Source: JBDSLU01 sp963844435 (lineage in GTDB: Bacteria; Acidobacteriota; Vicinamibacteria; Vicinamibacterales; Vicinamibacteraceae). From it: a DNA stretch of 64,000 nucleotides. Position 1 is the stretch's first letter. The number at the start of each line of letters is the position of its first letter. The stretch covers positions 682,001 through 746,000 of the forward strand of contig CAWJOG010000021.1 in NCBI GenBank assembly GCA_963844435.1, read 5' to 3'. The notes under the pieces are model-generated. The model was given only the letters and a program-made list of their open reading frames with translations. It searched no databases and was not told the DNA's origin. Positions 31,087 through 39,849 of this stretch are shown here, piece by piece. The position numbers were made by a program, and so were the translations under genes.

Positions 31087-31748
31087 GGCCGCAGCCTCCC
31101 TTGCGCGGCGGGCACGCCGACGCCGTGCACGAAGACGTCGATGACGGCATCGGCGACGCCGTCCAGCGAGCTGCGGCGATGGCTCAGCATCCAGTTGGTC
31201 GCCATCTCGTCGAGGGCGCCGAAGAGCATCTTCGCCGCCAGGGTCGGGTTGACGCCGGGCCGGACGACGCCGGCGGCCTGCCCTTGGGCGATCACGTCGC
31301 GCAGGATGCCGAGGTAGTCGCGGAGCAGCGTGTTCGAGAAGCGTTCCATGAACTTCGTCGTCTGCCGCAGCTCGACCTGGAAGACGATGGCCAGGTCGCG
31401 GTCGCGGCTCAGGCGGTCGAGGTGCAGGTGGGCGATGCGCCGCAGCCGCTCCAGCGGATCGGCGATGCCGGCGAGCGCGGCCCGGCCCTCGGCGATCGCC
31501 TCGCTCATCACCCGCTCGAAGATGGAGACCAGCAGGTCGTCCTTGCTGCGGAAGTAGAGGTACACGGTCCCCGCGGCGACACCGGCGGTGCGGGCGACGT
31601 CGGCGACCTGGGCGCCGAAGAAGCCGCTGCGGGCGAAGGTGCGGATGGCCGCGCGGAGGATGGCGTCGCGCTTGTCGCCCCGCGGGGCGGTGGCGCGGGC
31701 ACGGACGGCGCGGACGGGCTTCGGGCGAAGGGCGGCGGCTGGCGGCAT
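31083..31748 (-). CDS. TetR-family transcriptional regulator of the fatty-acid operon (FadR-like)
   Basis: This repressor-type protein has an N-terminal helix-turn-helix (DAILRAAIRTFARSGFFGAQ, then VADVARTAGVAAGTVYLYF) and an alpha-helical ligand domain that would bind acyl-CoA. A longer in-frame start exists at 31787, but that ATG lies inside the predicted operator and only 2 bases after the -10 element. I therefore prefer the ATG at 31748 (MPPAAALRPKPVRAVRARAT), which leaves a leader of about 35 bases with GGAG upstream. The stop overlaps the FadN-like gene (ATGA). The gene leads the operon, so it should autoregulate with the enzymes. Confidence 0.88.
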   Translation of the reverse strand: MPPAAALRPKPVRAVRARATAPRGDKRDAILRAAIRTFARSGFFGAQVADVARTAGVAAGTVYLYFRSKDDLLVSIFERVMSEAIAEGRAALAGIADPLERLRRIAHLHLDRLSRDRDLAIVFQVELRQTTKFMERFSNTLLRDYLGILRDVIAQGQAAGVVRPGVNPTLAAKMLFGALDEMATNWMLSHRRSSLDGVADAVIDVFVHGVGVPAAQGRLRP

Positions 31749-31772
31749 CGGCGGCACCACGACTCCGGCTAC

Positions 31773-31790
31773 TGAATGGCGGTTCATTCA
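31773..31790 (-). promoter_or_regulatory. FadR-type operator (inverted repeat)
   Basis: On the minus strand the sequence reads TGAATGAACCGCCATTCA. The arms TGAATG and CATTCA are perfectly inverted around six bases. The published consensus of the Bacillus subtilis TetR-family regulator FadR is TGAATGAMTANTCATTCA, with the same arms and the same 18-base length. The site starts directly at the -10 element of the predicted promoter, over the expected transcription start, an ideal place for repression. The arms are seen. The binding protein is inferred. Confidence 0.7.
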
Positions 31791-31819
31791 CTGTAGGCGC
31801 GGCGGCCGGCGGCGGTCAA
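31790..31819 (-). promoter_or_regulatory. Sigma-70-type promoter of the fatty-acid operon
   Basis: On the minus strand, TTGACC (31819-31814) and TACAGT (31795-31790) are separated by 18 bases. They match the -35 and -10 consensus at five of six and four of six positions. Transcription would begin near 31783, inside the FadR-type operator. This is the only well-formed promoter I see ahead of the TetR-to-acyl-CoA-dehydrogenase operon. Confidence 0.55.
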
Positions 31820-31940
31820 GCGTGCGCGTTGCGCACGGTGACGATCGGTCACGGGCGATGTTGCGAAACGTGTTTTCGCTGGTCCGGCTGATGCGTGCTG
31901 CTAGAATCGACGAGCGCCTGCCGATCCGGATATTCCAGAC

Positions 31941-33764
31941 ATGCCGCTTCGCCGGTTCGGCCCCGTCCTGCTGCTCCTCACGCTCGTCGCCTGCGGGGGC
32001 GGCGACGACACACCGCCGACACTGCCGCCGCCGAGCACCCCGCCCGGGAGCGGGCAGCCCGCGCAGAACCCGTGCGTCGCTGCGCTCGCCCAGGCCCAGG
32101 CCGACGGCGAGCCGTTCGCGCCGTCGCTGACGGAGGACGTCATCGGCAAGGGGCGCCTCGGCCTCGCCGCCGACAAGCGACACGTCGCGGATCTGCTCTG
32201 GCGCAGCGCGCTGGCGGCGCGTGCCACCAATCGTGCGGCGCCAGCGCCCGACGCGGTGAGCCAGGACATCGGCGACATCGCGGTAATCGAGGACGACGGC
32301 ACGCTGCTGCTGCCGCGCAACAGCTTCGACGTGCGCAACGCGGGCCTGCGCTTCGAGCGCAACGGCAGCGGCGGCTACGACGTGACGCAGACCACGGCGA
32401 CGTTCCGCACGGCGCTCGGCCGCCGCCTCACGCTGACCGACGACGACTCGAAGAGCGAGACCATCCCGTTCGCGTTCTCGTACTACGGGCGCTCGTTCAC
32501 CTCGCTGTTCGTCAACTCGGACGGCAACCTGACGTTCGAGGAGGCCGATGCGATGTCGACGACCCGCGGCTTCGCGCGCCTCCTCGGCGGGCCGCCGCGC
32601 GTGGCGCCGTTCTTCGCCGATCTCGATCCGTCGACCGGCGGCCGGGTCTTCGTCGATGCCGCGGCCGATGCGTTCACCGTCACCTGGTGTGGCGTCCGCG
32701 GCTTCGACTCGACGCGGACGACGACCGTCCAGGCCACGCTGTTCGCGACCGGCGCGATCGACGTGAAGTTCGGTCCCGAGGTGACGCTGGGCGAGGCGCT
32801 GGTGGCGGTGTCGCCGGGGCGGGGCGGCGCGTTCACGCCGGTCGATCTCAGCGCCACGACGCGGCTCGCCGGCGGCGCGGGCGCGGTCGGCGAGCGCTTC
32901 TCCGGCGACGCCGAGCTCGATACGGCGCAGACGGCGCGGCGGTTCTTCGCCAGCCACGCCGATCGCTTCGATCAGCTGGTCTTCTGGACCGACACGGCCG
33001 TCGTGACCGATGCCTTCGCCTTCGAGTCGACGGTCTCGAACGCGATCCGCGGCCTCGGAACGGACACGTTCAACCAGTCGGCCGACTTCGGGAGCGGCGG
33101 CACGCTCGAGAGCGTGCTGGTCATGGATCGCGTGGCCAAGTGGGGCGATGATCCGAACGCCAAGATTCTGGGCGAGAACAGCGCCCTGGCCGTCATCGCG
33201 CACGAGACGGGGCACCGCTGGCTGACGCAGTTCCAGTTCAACGACGGCCGCGGCGCTACGTCTGACGCCATGCTCGGACGGCAGCGCGCCCACTGGAGCT
33301 TCTTCATGGACTCGGACGCGTCCGTGATGGAAGGCAACGACATCGACGACCTGGGCGGGGGCAACTTCCGCACCATCGCCGCGGCGGAGCGCTACAGCCG
33401 CCTCGATCTTTACGGCATGGGGCTGGTCGGCCCCGGCGACGTGCCGGCCGTGTTCTACGTCGACTCGCCGCTCAACGTGTCCCCCAGCAACAATCGTGAA
33501 TCGGCGCCGCGGGTCGGCGTCACGTTCTCCGGTACCCGACGCACGGTGCTGATCGAGGACATCGTGAGCGCGCTCGGCGCGCGCCAGCCGGCGGTCGACA
33601 GCTCACCCAGGCTGCACCGCCAGGCCTGGGTCTACGTGATCGCGCGCGGCACGACGCCATCGCAAGCGGACTTGACGCGCCTCGATCGCATGCGGCGCGA
33701 GTTCGAGCCGTACTTCCACCGCATCACCGAGAACCGGATGACGGTGACGACGTCGCTGCGCTGA
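31941..33764 (+). CDS. Lipoprotein with zinc-metalloprotease motif and nidogen-like segment
   Basis: This protein has 607 residues in one intact frame. The N-terminus FGPVLLLLTLVACGGGDD is a lipoprotein signal (lipobox LVAC) followed by a Pro-rich linker. Residues about 155-300 read like a nidogen-type domain (IPFAFSYYGRSFTSLFVNSD, then GNLTFEEAD). Later, VIAHETGHRWLTQFQF carries an HExxH-like zinc motif. The third ligand may lie in the acidic segment EGNDIDDLGGGNF, but it is not certain. The protein probably faces the periplasm or surface and cleaves proteins. I do not recognise the full architecture. The last 41 bases overlap the convergent formamidase-like gene. Confidence 0.78.
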   Translation: MPLRRFGPVLLLLTLVACGGGDDTPPTLPPPSTPPGSGQPAQNPCVAALAQAQADGEPFAPSLTEDVIGKGRLGLAADKRHVADLLWRSALAARATNRAAPAPDAVSQDIGDIAVIEDDGTLLLPRNSFDVRNAGLRFERNGSGGYDVTQTTATFRTALGRRLTLTDDDSKSETIPFAFSYYGRSFTSLFVNSDGNLTFEEADAMSTTRGFARLLGGPPRVAPFFADLDPSTGGRVFVDAAADAFTVTWCGVRGFDSTRTTTVQATLFATGAIDVKFGPEVTLGEALVAVSPGRGGAFTPVDLSATTRLAGGAGAVGERFSGDAELDTAQTARRFFASHADRFDQLVFWTDTAVVTDAFAFESTVSNAIRGLGTDTFNQSADFGSGGTLESVLVMDRVAKWGDDPNAKILGENSALAVIAHETGHRWLTQFQFNDGRGATSDAMLGRQRAHWSFFMDSDASVMEGNDIDDLGGGNFRTIAAAERYSRLDLYGMGLVGPGDVPAVFYVDSPLNVSPSNNRESAPRVGVTFSGTRRTVLIEDIVSALGARQPAVDSSPRLHRQAWVYVIARGTTPSQADLTRLDRMRREFEPYFHRITENRMTVTTSLR

Positions 33765-34750
33765 CCGGGCCGTCGGCGCGCGCCGCCGGACGTGGCGGCA
33801 GGAAGCGCTTGGGGAACTTGGCGACGACGGTGTAGAGCGGATCGACGACGTTGGCGACCCGCACGACCGCCAGCTGCGAGACGACCTGGTAGGCCTCGGC
33901 CTTGTCGAAGCCGTACTCGGCGACGAGCCAGCCGATCAGCTCGACGAAGGCGATGCGGAAGGCGTCGGTGAGCGGCCGGGCGCTGCCCGCGACCATGAGG
34001 TGGTCGGCGTCCTCGAGACGCGGCCACTCGATCGCCTGCTTCTTGCGCAGGCTGAAGCGGAACGCCACCTCCATCGACGTCTCGAGGCCCGAGCCGCAGG
34101 CCTCGCCGTCGCCCTGCAGCGCGTGCCCGTCGCCGAAGTAGAACAGCGCGCCGGGATGGAAGACCGGCAGATGGACGGTGGTGCCCTCGCGGACGTCGGA
34201 GGTGTCCATGTTGCCGCCGAACGGGCCCGGCCACAGCCCGCCGAAGGCCTCCTCGCCGGCCGGCGCCACCGCGACGCGGCCGAGCATCGGGGCGAGCGGC
34301 ACCGTGATCGTCTGCATCCGGCTGCGCGGCAGATCGAGGGTGCCGGTCATGCGCTGCCGATCGAGGCGCCACACGTAGCGGCCGGCGGGGAACGTGTCGT
34401 TGAGGAACGCGGTCCGCGAGTCCGGCACCAGCGCGCCGAAGCGTCCGCCCTGTGTCGAGACGGCGGTGTCCCGATTGGGCCGCACCTTGAGGATCTCGAC
34501 GACGAGGGTGTCGCCCGGCTCGGCCCCTTCGATGGCGATGGGCCCGACCTCACCGGGCCACTTGCCCCCGGCCTTCTCGTACCACTCGCCCCACAGCGAC
34601 TCGCTCTCGACGATGTCGCCCGGCTTGACGGTCAGGACGGGCGGCCGCACCGCGAAGGTCGCGTGACCGGTCGTCGGCCGCAGCCGATGCGTCTCGGCGA
34701 GGCCGGTCGAGGGCACGATCAAGGCGGCCAGTACCGAGCAGAGTTCGCAT
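33724..34750 (-). CDS. Exported acetamidase/formamidase-family protein, N-terminal frameshift
   Basis: This FmdA/AmdA-family amidohydrolase of about 340 residues has VLTVKPGDIVESESLWGEWY, DTLVVEILKVRPN, GTTVHLPVFHPGALFYFGDG and HALQGDGEACGSGLETSMEV. The last contains the His, Gly and Glu residues conserved in formamidases. The preceding stretch LAALIVPSTGLAETH looks like a signal peptide. An ATG at 34750 (MRTLLG) lies one frame off, so I infer an indel within the first 30 bases. Family members release ammonia from short-chain amides. An exported form is unusual but occurs in this family. TAGAAT sits 6 bases before the ATG. Confidence 0.83.
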
Positions 34751-34756
34751 TGGCCG

Positions 34757-34762
34757 ATTCTA
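34757..34762 (-). promoter_or_regulatory. -10-like element, leaderless spacing
   Basis: TAGAAT on the minus strand ends 6 bases before the ATG of the formamidase-like gene (34750). This matches the -10 consensus at five of six positions. No good -35 is seen. The distance would place the transcription start at or next to the start codon. The same arrangement recurs before several other genes in the window. Confidence 0.4.
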
Positions 34763-34828
34763 GCCGCACGCTCGCAGCGCGGCCGCCAATACCCCTGCCG
34801 CCCGCGTGAGAGCGCGCTCGCGAACAAG

Positions 34829-35710
34829 CTACGTGCCGAGGGTGTTGCAGGCGCTGACCTGGCCGCTCTCGAGGCCGCGGCGAAGCCACTGCACGCGCTG
34901 CTCCGACGAGCCGTGCGTCCAGCTCTCGGGCGATACCTGGCCCTGCATCTTGCGCTGGATCGCATCGTCGCCGATGGCGGCGGCAGCGCGCAGGCCTTCT
35001 TCGACGTCGCCCGGATCGAGTGTCACCTTGCCCGGTCCGCTCTGGGCCTTGACGTAGTGGCCCCAGAGGCCCGCGAAACAATCGGCCTGGAGCTCCATGC
35101 GAACCGAGAGCTGGTTGGCCTGGGCCTCGTTGCCACGCTGCTGCGCGGCGCGGACTTTCTCGTCGATGCCGAGCAGGTTCTGGACGTGATGGCCGACCTC
35201 GTGCGCGATCACGTAGGCCTGGGCGAAGTCGCCGGGCGCGCCGAAACGGCGATCGAGCTCGTTGTAGAAGGAGATGTCGATGAAGACGCGATGGTCGGGC
35301 GGACAGTAGAAGGGCCCCACCGCCGACGAGTTGGTGCCGCAGGCCGACGGGACCTGACCCGTGAACATGATCAGGCGCGGCTCGGAGTAGGTGCGTCCCA
35401 GCTGCTCGCGGAACACCGAGCCCCAGACGGTCTCGGTGCTCTTCAGCATCGTTTTGACGAACTGACTGCCTTCGTCGTCGATGGGGGCGGTGTCGCCCGG
35501 CCCCGGCGCCGCCGTTTCGGTCGGCACGCCGCCCGTCAGCACCGCCAGCGGATCGCCGCCGAGGAGGTAGGTGATCGCCATGATGGCGACGAGCCCGCCG
35601 AGGCTCATGCCGCCCACCCCGCCGAGCCGGATGGGCATACCGCCGCCGCCGAAACGCCGGCCGCGTACGTCGTCCACGTTCGTGCTGCGTTCCGCATCCT
35701 GCCACCGCAT
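34829..35710 (-). CDS. Membrane-anchored neutral zinc metallopeptidase (YpfJ family)
   Basis: This protein has 293 residues. After a glycine-rich start (RGRRFGGGGMPIRLGGVGG) there is one hydrophobic segment (LGGLVAIMAITYLLGG). The peptidase core has the zinc motif HEVGHH in AYVIAHEVGHHVQNLLG and the downstream helix VRMELQADCFAGLWGHYV, which supplies the third ligand. Substrates of the family are unknown. The ATG at 35710 (MRWQDAERS) is the family start. The gene points away from the RiPP precursor gene, with 312 bases between the starts. Confidence 0.9.
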   Translation of the reverse strand: MRWQDAERSTNVDDVRGRRFGGGGMPIRLGGVGGMSLGGLVAIMAITYLLGGDPLAVLTGGVPTETAAPGPGDTAPIDDEGSQFVKTMLKSTETVWGSVFREQLGRTYSEPRLIMFTGQVPSACGTNSSAVGPFYCPPDHRVFIDISFYNELDRRFGAPGDFAQAYVIAHEVGHHVQNLLGIDEKVRAAQQRGNEAQANQLSVRMELQADCFAGLWGHYVKAQSGPGKVTLDPGDVEEGLRAAAAIGDDAIQRKMQGQVSPESWTHGSSEQRVQWLRRGLESGQVSACNTLGT

Positions 35711-36022
35711 GGCGTGTGCTCCTCGTAATCCGGCGTTGCCCGGGATCGACCGCGTCAGTGTAGGCGAATGCCTCACCGCCCCTCGCCCTGCAAGACGTCT
35801 GCCCACGCTCGGGTTGGAGGCCCCGTGCCGGGTCGTTGGAGCCCCCGCGCCAAGTCCGCCGGCAGGCCGACTGGCCAGAATGCCAAGATCGCCCTGATTT
35901 CATTGATCGATTCACGGTCTCTGGCATGTGGCATCGCGGTTGCTCTTGCTTTGCCCGTGACCGTTCGACGAGCGAACGGAAGCCGACCCAACCGAATCGA
36001 CACGAAGAGAGTGAGACATCAC
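35711..36022. other. Divergent intergenic region between the metallopeptidase and RiPP-precursor genes
   Basis: There are 312 bases between two outward-facing starts. The sequence is less G+C-rich from about 35880 on, with gatttcattgatcgattcac near 35895, where a promoter for the precursor gene is likely. No hexamer pair matches convincingly. GAAGAGAG, about 12 bases before the ATG (36023), is a reasonable ribosome-binding site. I see no gene and no palindromic operator here. Confidence 0.5.
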
Positions 36023-36349
36023 ATGGCGGAAAAGATGACCCGCGGCCAGATCCAGGACCTCGTCGGTAAGTTCGCTTCGGAGAACCCGAAGTACCGCTCG
36101 GCCCTGCTGACCAACCCGAAGGGCACGATCGAGAAGCAGCTGAACACGTCGCTCGGCGCGATGACGGTCAAGGCCGTCGCGGACACCGCGGACACCGTTC
36201 ACGTCGTGATCCCCTACGCGGCAGCCGAGGGCGAACTGTCGGATTCGGACCTCGAGCGGGTCGCTGGCGGCAAGCAGGACATCACGGCGAATTGCCTCGT
36301 GCTCGGCGGCACGGCCGTCAGCAACACCGTCATGCAGCTCAACCTCTGA
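36023..36349 (+). CDS. NHLP-type (nitrile hydratase-like leader) RiPP precursor peptide
   Basis: This 108-residue precursor has a leader homologous to the nitrile hydratase alpha subunit. MTRGQIQDLVGKFASENPKY forms the start. LLTNPKGTIEKQLNTSLG, then DTADTVHVVIPYAAAEGE and ELSDSDLERVAGG follow, ending in a double glycine (82-83). Cleavage there would release a 25-residue core containing one Cys (C91), four Thr, one Ser, several Asn and aliphatic residues. Such precursors are modified by lanthionine synthetases, cyclodehydratases or radical SAM enzymes and exported by peptidase-containing ABC transporters. None of these is encoded in this window. A strong terminator follows, so it is probably a single-gene transcript. 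Confidence 0.85.
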   Translation: MAEKMTRGQIQDLVGKFASENPKYRSALLTNPKGTIEKQLNTSLGAMTVKAVADTADTVHVVIPYAAAEGELSDSDLERVAGGKQDITANCLVLGGTAVSNTVMQLNL

Positions 36350-36430
36350 TGCTTGCTAGCGCCGCCGCCCGAGCTGCCCGACGAGGCGCCTAGCGTCGTC
36401 GGAACAGCAGCGAGGACTCCGGGGCGGCCC

Positions 36431-36457
36431 GCGGTGGCGCCTGCGAGGCGCCACCGC
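36431..36457 (+). terminator. 11-bp GC hairpin after the RiPP precursor
   Basis: The arms GCGGTGGCGCC (36431-36441) and GGCGCCACCGC (36447-36457) are perfectly complementary around the loop TGCGA. No T-run follows. It lies 82 bases after the precursor stop and 10 bases before the intrinsic terminator, so the two may act as a tandem stop or RNA-stabilising structure. Confidence 0.5.
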
Positions 36458-36466
36458 CACAACAAC

Positions 36467-36506
36467 GCGCCCGGACCCAGCGTATGCCTGGGCCGGGCGC
36501 TTTTTT
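36467..36506 (+). terminator. Rho-independent terminator of the RiPP precursor gene
   Basis: The stem is GCGCCCGG plus CCCAG, pairing with CTGGG plus CCGGGCGC with one bulged A and a short loop. TTTTTT follows at 36501-36506. This is a textbook intrinsic terminator on the plus strand. Confidence 0.85.
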
Positions 36507-36679
36507 GCGTTTCGGGGCACAGAAGTCTGCCCGGCAGCGCCCTCCGCGCTGTTCGAAGGCCGGATCGCGAACGTTGAAGCGGGTATCAGTCGTGCAACGG
36601 GCGCGCCGGACCCATCGGCCGGCCTCCGGACGCCTTGACTGGGGAGCGGGACGGTAGCAGAGTGAAAACTCGGGCTGTG

Positions 36680-38811
36680 ATGCGAAAGACTCCTTCTCCC
36701 GACGCCGACCCGGGTGACCGGCCGGTGAACGCCGAGCCCGCCACCCCCGGGGCCTCGGCGTCCGCCGACGATCCGCGGCCGAACGCAGACGACACCGCGA
36801 TCCCAACCGAAGACAACACCGCGCCGTCGCTGGTGTGGCCGCCGGTCGAGGACGAGCTCAACGATTGGGAAGTGCTCCAGCTCCAGTCGACCGGGCACAC
36901 CATCATCGAGCCGATGAAGTTCAAGCCGTCGGCCGAGGCGCCGGCCGCCGAGCGCCGGCCCTTCACCGCCACCGCCCACGCCGGCGCCGTACGTCCCGCC
37001 CGAGCCCATCGACGATCCCGCCGGCGAAACCAGCCTGCTGCCGATGTCGGGCGATCTGTACCTGCCCGAGACCGAGCTGATCGAGCCGTTGACGATCCAG
37101 CCGACCTTGCCGGCAAGTGCGCCCCATTCGGGTGCGCACGCCGCGGCGAGGCCGCCGTCCGCTCCCGACGATCGGACGGTCGTCATCCCGCGTCCCGCGG
37201 GGCTGACGCCGAAGCCGGAACCGCCCGCGCCCGCGTTCGTGGCACCGGCCTCGCCCACGCCGCCGTCGCAGGAAGACACGAACCCCGGCGTGGGCACGAA
37301 GATCCTCGTTGCGCCGGCGTTCGCGGCATCGGTGGGACACGCGCCCACGGTGCCGGTCTCGGCGCTGCATCGCGCACCGCGGCCCCAGCCGATATTCGGT
37401 CCGCGCCACCCGATGGAAGAGACGCTTCCCGCGGGCGTGATGCGCGAGATGCTCGTGAGCGGCCGCACCGCCGAGGAATCGGACGAGACCGTCGTGCGCT
37501 CGAGCCCCCACGGCGATACCCACCCCGTCCCGATCGCGCGACGCCCGGCTGCCGGGCCGGCCGGTCCGCCGACGCCGTTCTCGCGCGTGCCGTCGCGTGG
37601 CCCGCAGCCGGTCGTGACGGACGCCGCACACGAGCCCGCGCCGATTTCCCTCGCGCCGCCGCCTCTCGCCTTCGGCCCGCGCGTCCCGGCCTCCGGGGCG
37701 TCGACGTCCGATCCATCCGTCGCGCCGGTCGCATCGGCTCCGGTTCCGTTTCCGATTCCGGCCGCCCGCGAAGTACCGATTCCCTCGCCGGCCGGCGCCG
37801 ACCTCGACGCGCACCAAGGTGCTGTCGATGGGCGTCGCGCTCCTCGTCGTGCTGCTGCTGGCCCTCGGCGCCTATCAGCTGCTGTCGATGCGCAACACCG
37901 CGGCGGGGGCGCTGACGCCCGCGACGCTGTCCGTCGAATCGTCGCCGGCGGGCGCGGTCGTCACGATCGACGGGACGGAGCGCGGCAAGACGCCGCTGCG
38001 TCTCGAGCTCAGCGAAGGCAACCACGCGCTCGACGTGTCGCTCGATGGTGCCACCCGGCATGTCCCGCTGACGCTCGCCGGCGGCACCATCACCGCCCAC
38101 TCGTTCGAGTTCGCGCCGCCGGCCGCGCCCACGGCGGCGGACGCCGCCATCGAGGTCCGCAGCGAGCCGTCGGGCGGCCGCGTGACGGTCGACGGCGTCG
38201 CCCGCGGCGCCACGCCGATCGTCGTCACCGGCCTGACGGCCGGCCGCCACGAAGTCCAGGTCGCGGGGCCGTTCCGTACGGTGACGCGCACCGTGACGCT
38301 GGCGGCCCGGCAGCAGGCATTGCTGGTCGTCACGCCCGCGCGCACGCCGGCGCCTGACCCGGCCCGCGAGGATCGGCCGTCGCGCGCGTCCGCCGCGGAC
38401 ACTGGCTACATCTCGATCCAGTCGCCCATTCCGCTGCGTGTGGTGCGCAACGGCGACTTCGTCGGCACCAGCGAGGACGCGCGGCTGTCGCTGCCGGCCG
38501 GCCCGCAGGTGATCGGCCTCGAGAACGAGAGCGTCGGCTTCCGCGACGTCCGCACCGTCGAAGTGATCGCCGGCAAGGTCACGCCCGTTTCGGTGACGCT
38601 GCCGAAGGGCGAGATCAGCATCAACGCACGTCCGTGGGCCGAGGTGTTCGTCGACGGCAGCCGCGTCGGCGAGACGCCGGTGTCGCAGCTGTCGCTGCCG
38701 GTCGGCATCCACGAGATCGTCTTCCGCCACCCCGAAATGGGCGAACGCCGCGTCTCGGTCGTCGTCAAGATCGGCGCCACCGGCCGCGCCTTCACCGACT
38801 TCACCAAGTAG
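36680..38811 (+). CDS. PEGA-domain protein with long proline-rich N-terminal region and one membrane helix, frameshifted
   Basis: The protein has about 710 residues. A low-complexity Pro/Ala-rich part comes first (residues about 1-375), with islands such as LVWPPVEDELNDWEVLQL and LPAGVMREMLVSGRTAEESD. One helix follows (VLSMGVALLVVLLLALGAYQ). Three or four PEGA repeats come last: VESSPAGAVVTIDGTERGKT, VRSEPSGGRVTVDGVARGAT, and further copies ending VFVDGSRVGETPV. PEGA repeats occur at bacterial surfaces. Shifts lie near 36985 and 37810. The N-terminal half resembles the juxtamembrane region of PEGA-containing kinase-like proteins, but no kinase domain is present. A TonB-like gene follows by 6 bases. 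Confidence 0.72.
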
Positions 38812-38817
38812 GTCGCC

Positions 38818-39849
38818 GTGCTGCGTCTTGCCGTGGTCCTCCTGCTGCTCGCCATGCCCACCGGGGCGGGGGCCGCGGTGCAGGACTCGCTGGCCTCGGC
38901 GCGCGACCTCTACACCACCGCCGACTATCGCGAAGCGCTGGCGATGCTGACGCGCCTGCGACCGGCGGCGACGACGCCAGAGGACGCGCGCGCCATCGAT
39001 CAGTACCGCGCGTTCGCGCTGTTCGCGCTCGGTCGGGCCGCCGAAGCCGAGCTCGTCGTCGAGGGCATTGCCGGCATCGACCCGACCTGGACGTTGCCGC
39101 CCGGCGAGGCCCCGCCGCGCCTGGCGGCGATGTTCGCTCAGGCGCGCGAGCGCGCGCTGCCCGGGGTGCTGCGCCAGCGCCTCGCCGCGGCGCGGGCGCT
39201 GTATTCGGAGAAGCGCTACGACGCATCCGCCGAGGCGTTCACCGGAATCCTGATGCTGCTGCAGGATCCGGCGATGGCCAAGGCCGCCGGTTCCGATCTC
39301 CAGTCGATGACCGCGCTGGCGACCGGGTTCCGCGATCTGTCGCTCGCCGCCGACGAGCAGGTCCGCGCCGCCACCGCCCGTCAGGCGCCCGCGCCGGAGT
39401 CGACGTCGATTGCCGCGGCGACGCCGGGCGCGCCCGACAGCACAGCCGCCGCCGCGCCGGCGACGACCACTGCCTCCGAGCCCGCGCCGGCTCCGGCACC
39501 CGCCGCCTCCAGCGCTTCCGAGACGCCGGCCACCAGCGCCGCGGCCGAGTCGCCGGCCCCGACGCCGGGCCCGACCGACATCGTGCCGCCGGTGGCCATC
39601 GCGCAGGCGCTTCCGCGCGCGACCGACGTCACCGTGCCGCTCGGCGGCCCGCAGACGATCCTGCTCGACATCGTCATCGACGAGACCGGTCGCGTCGAGC
39701 GGGCCGAGGTCCGCCGCTCGGTGAACCGCCTCTACGAAGCGCAGCTCGTAGCCGCGACGCGCGGCTGGCGCTACACGCCGGCGACCCAGGCCGGCCGGCC
39801 GGTGAAATACGCGCGCACCCTCGAAGTCACGCTCAACCCCCGCAATTAG
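38818..39849 (+). CDS. Secreted TonB C-terminal-like (energy transducer type) protein
   Basis: This 343-residue protein starts with GTG and has a signal peptide (LAVVLLLLAMPTGAGA). Residues about 20-185 are helical and TPR-like (TTADYREALAMLTRLRPA, then LYSEKRYDASAEAFTGIL). An Ala/Pro/Thr-rich linker follows. The last 75 residues, LLDIVIDETGRVERAEVRRS with ATRGWRYTPATQAGRPVKYA, form the TonB C-terminal fold. It lacks the usual TonB membrane anchor, so it is not a standard TonB. It may act with the PEGA protein encoded 6 bases upstream. Confidence 0.8.
   Translation: MLRLAVVLLLLAMPTGAGAAVQDSLASARDLYTTADYREALAMLTRLRPAATTPEDARAIDQYRAFALFALGRAAEAELVVEGIAGIDPTWTLPPGEAPPRLAAMFAQARERALPGVLRQRLAAARALYSEKRYDASAEAFTGILMLLQDPAMAKAAGSDLQSMTALATGFRDLSLAADEQVRAATARQAPAPESTSIAAATPGAPDSTAAAAPATTTASEPAPAPAPAASSASETPATSAAAESPAPTPGPTDIVPPVAIAQALPRATDVTVPLGGPQTILLDIVIDETGRVERAEVRRSVNRLYEAQLVAATRGWRYTPATQAGRPVKYARTLEVTLNPRN

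Noticed and set aside
36353..36577. A 74-codon plus-strand frame just after the RiPP precursor.
   Set aside because: It runs straight through the tandem hairpins and the T-run of the terminator and starts with a weak TTG.
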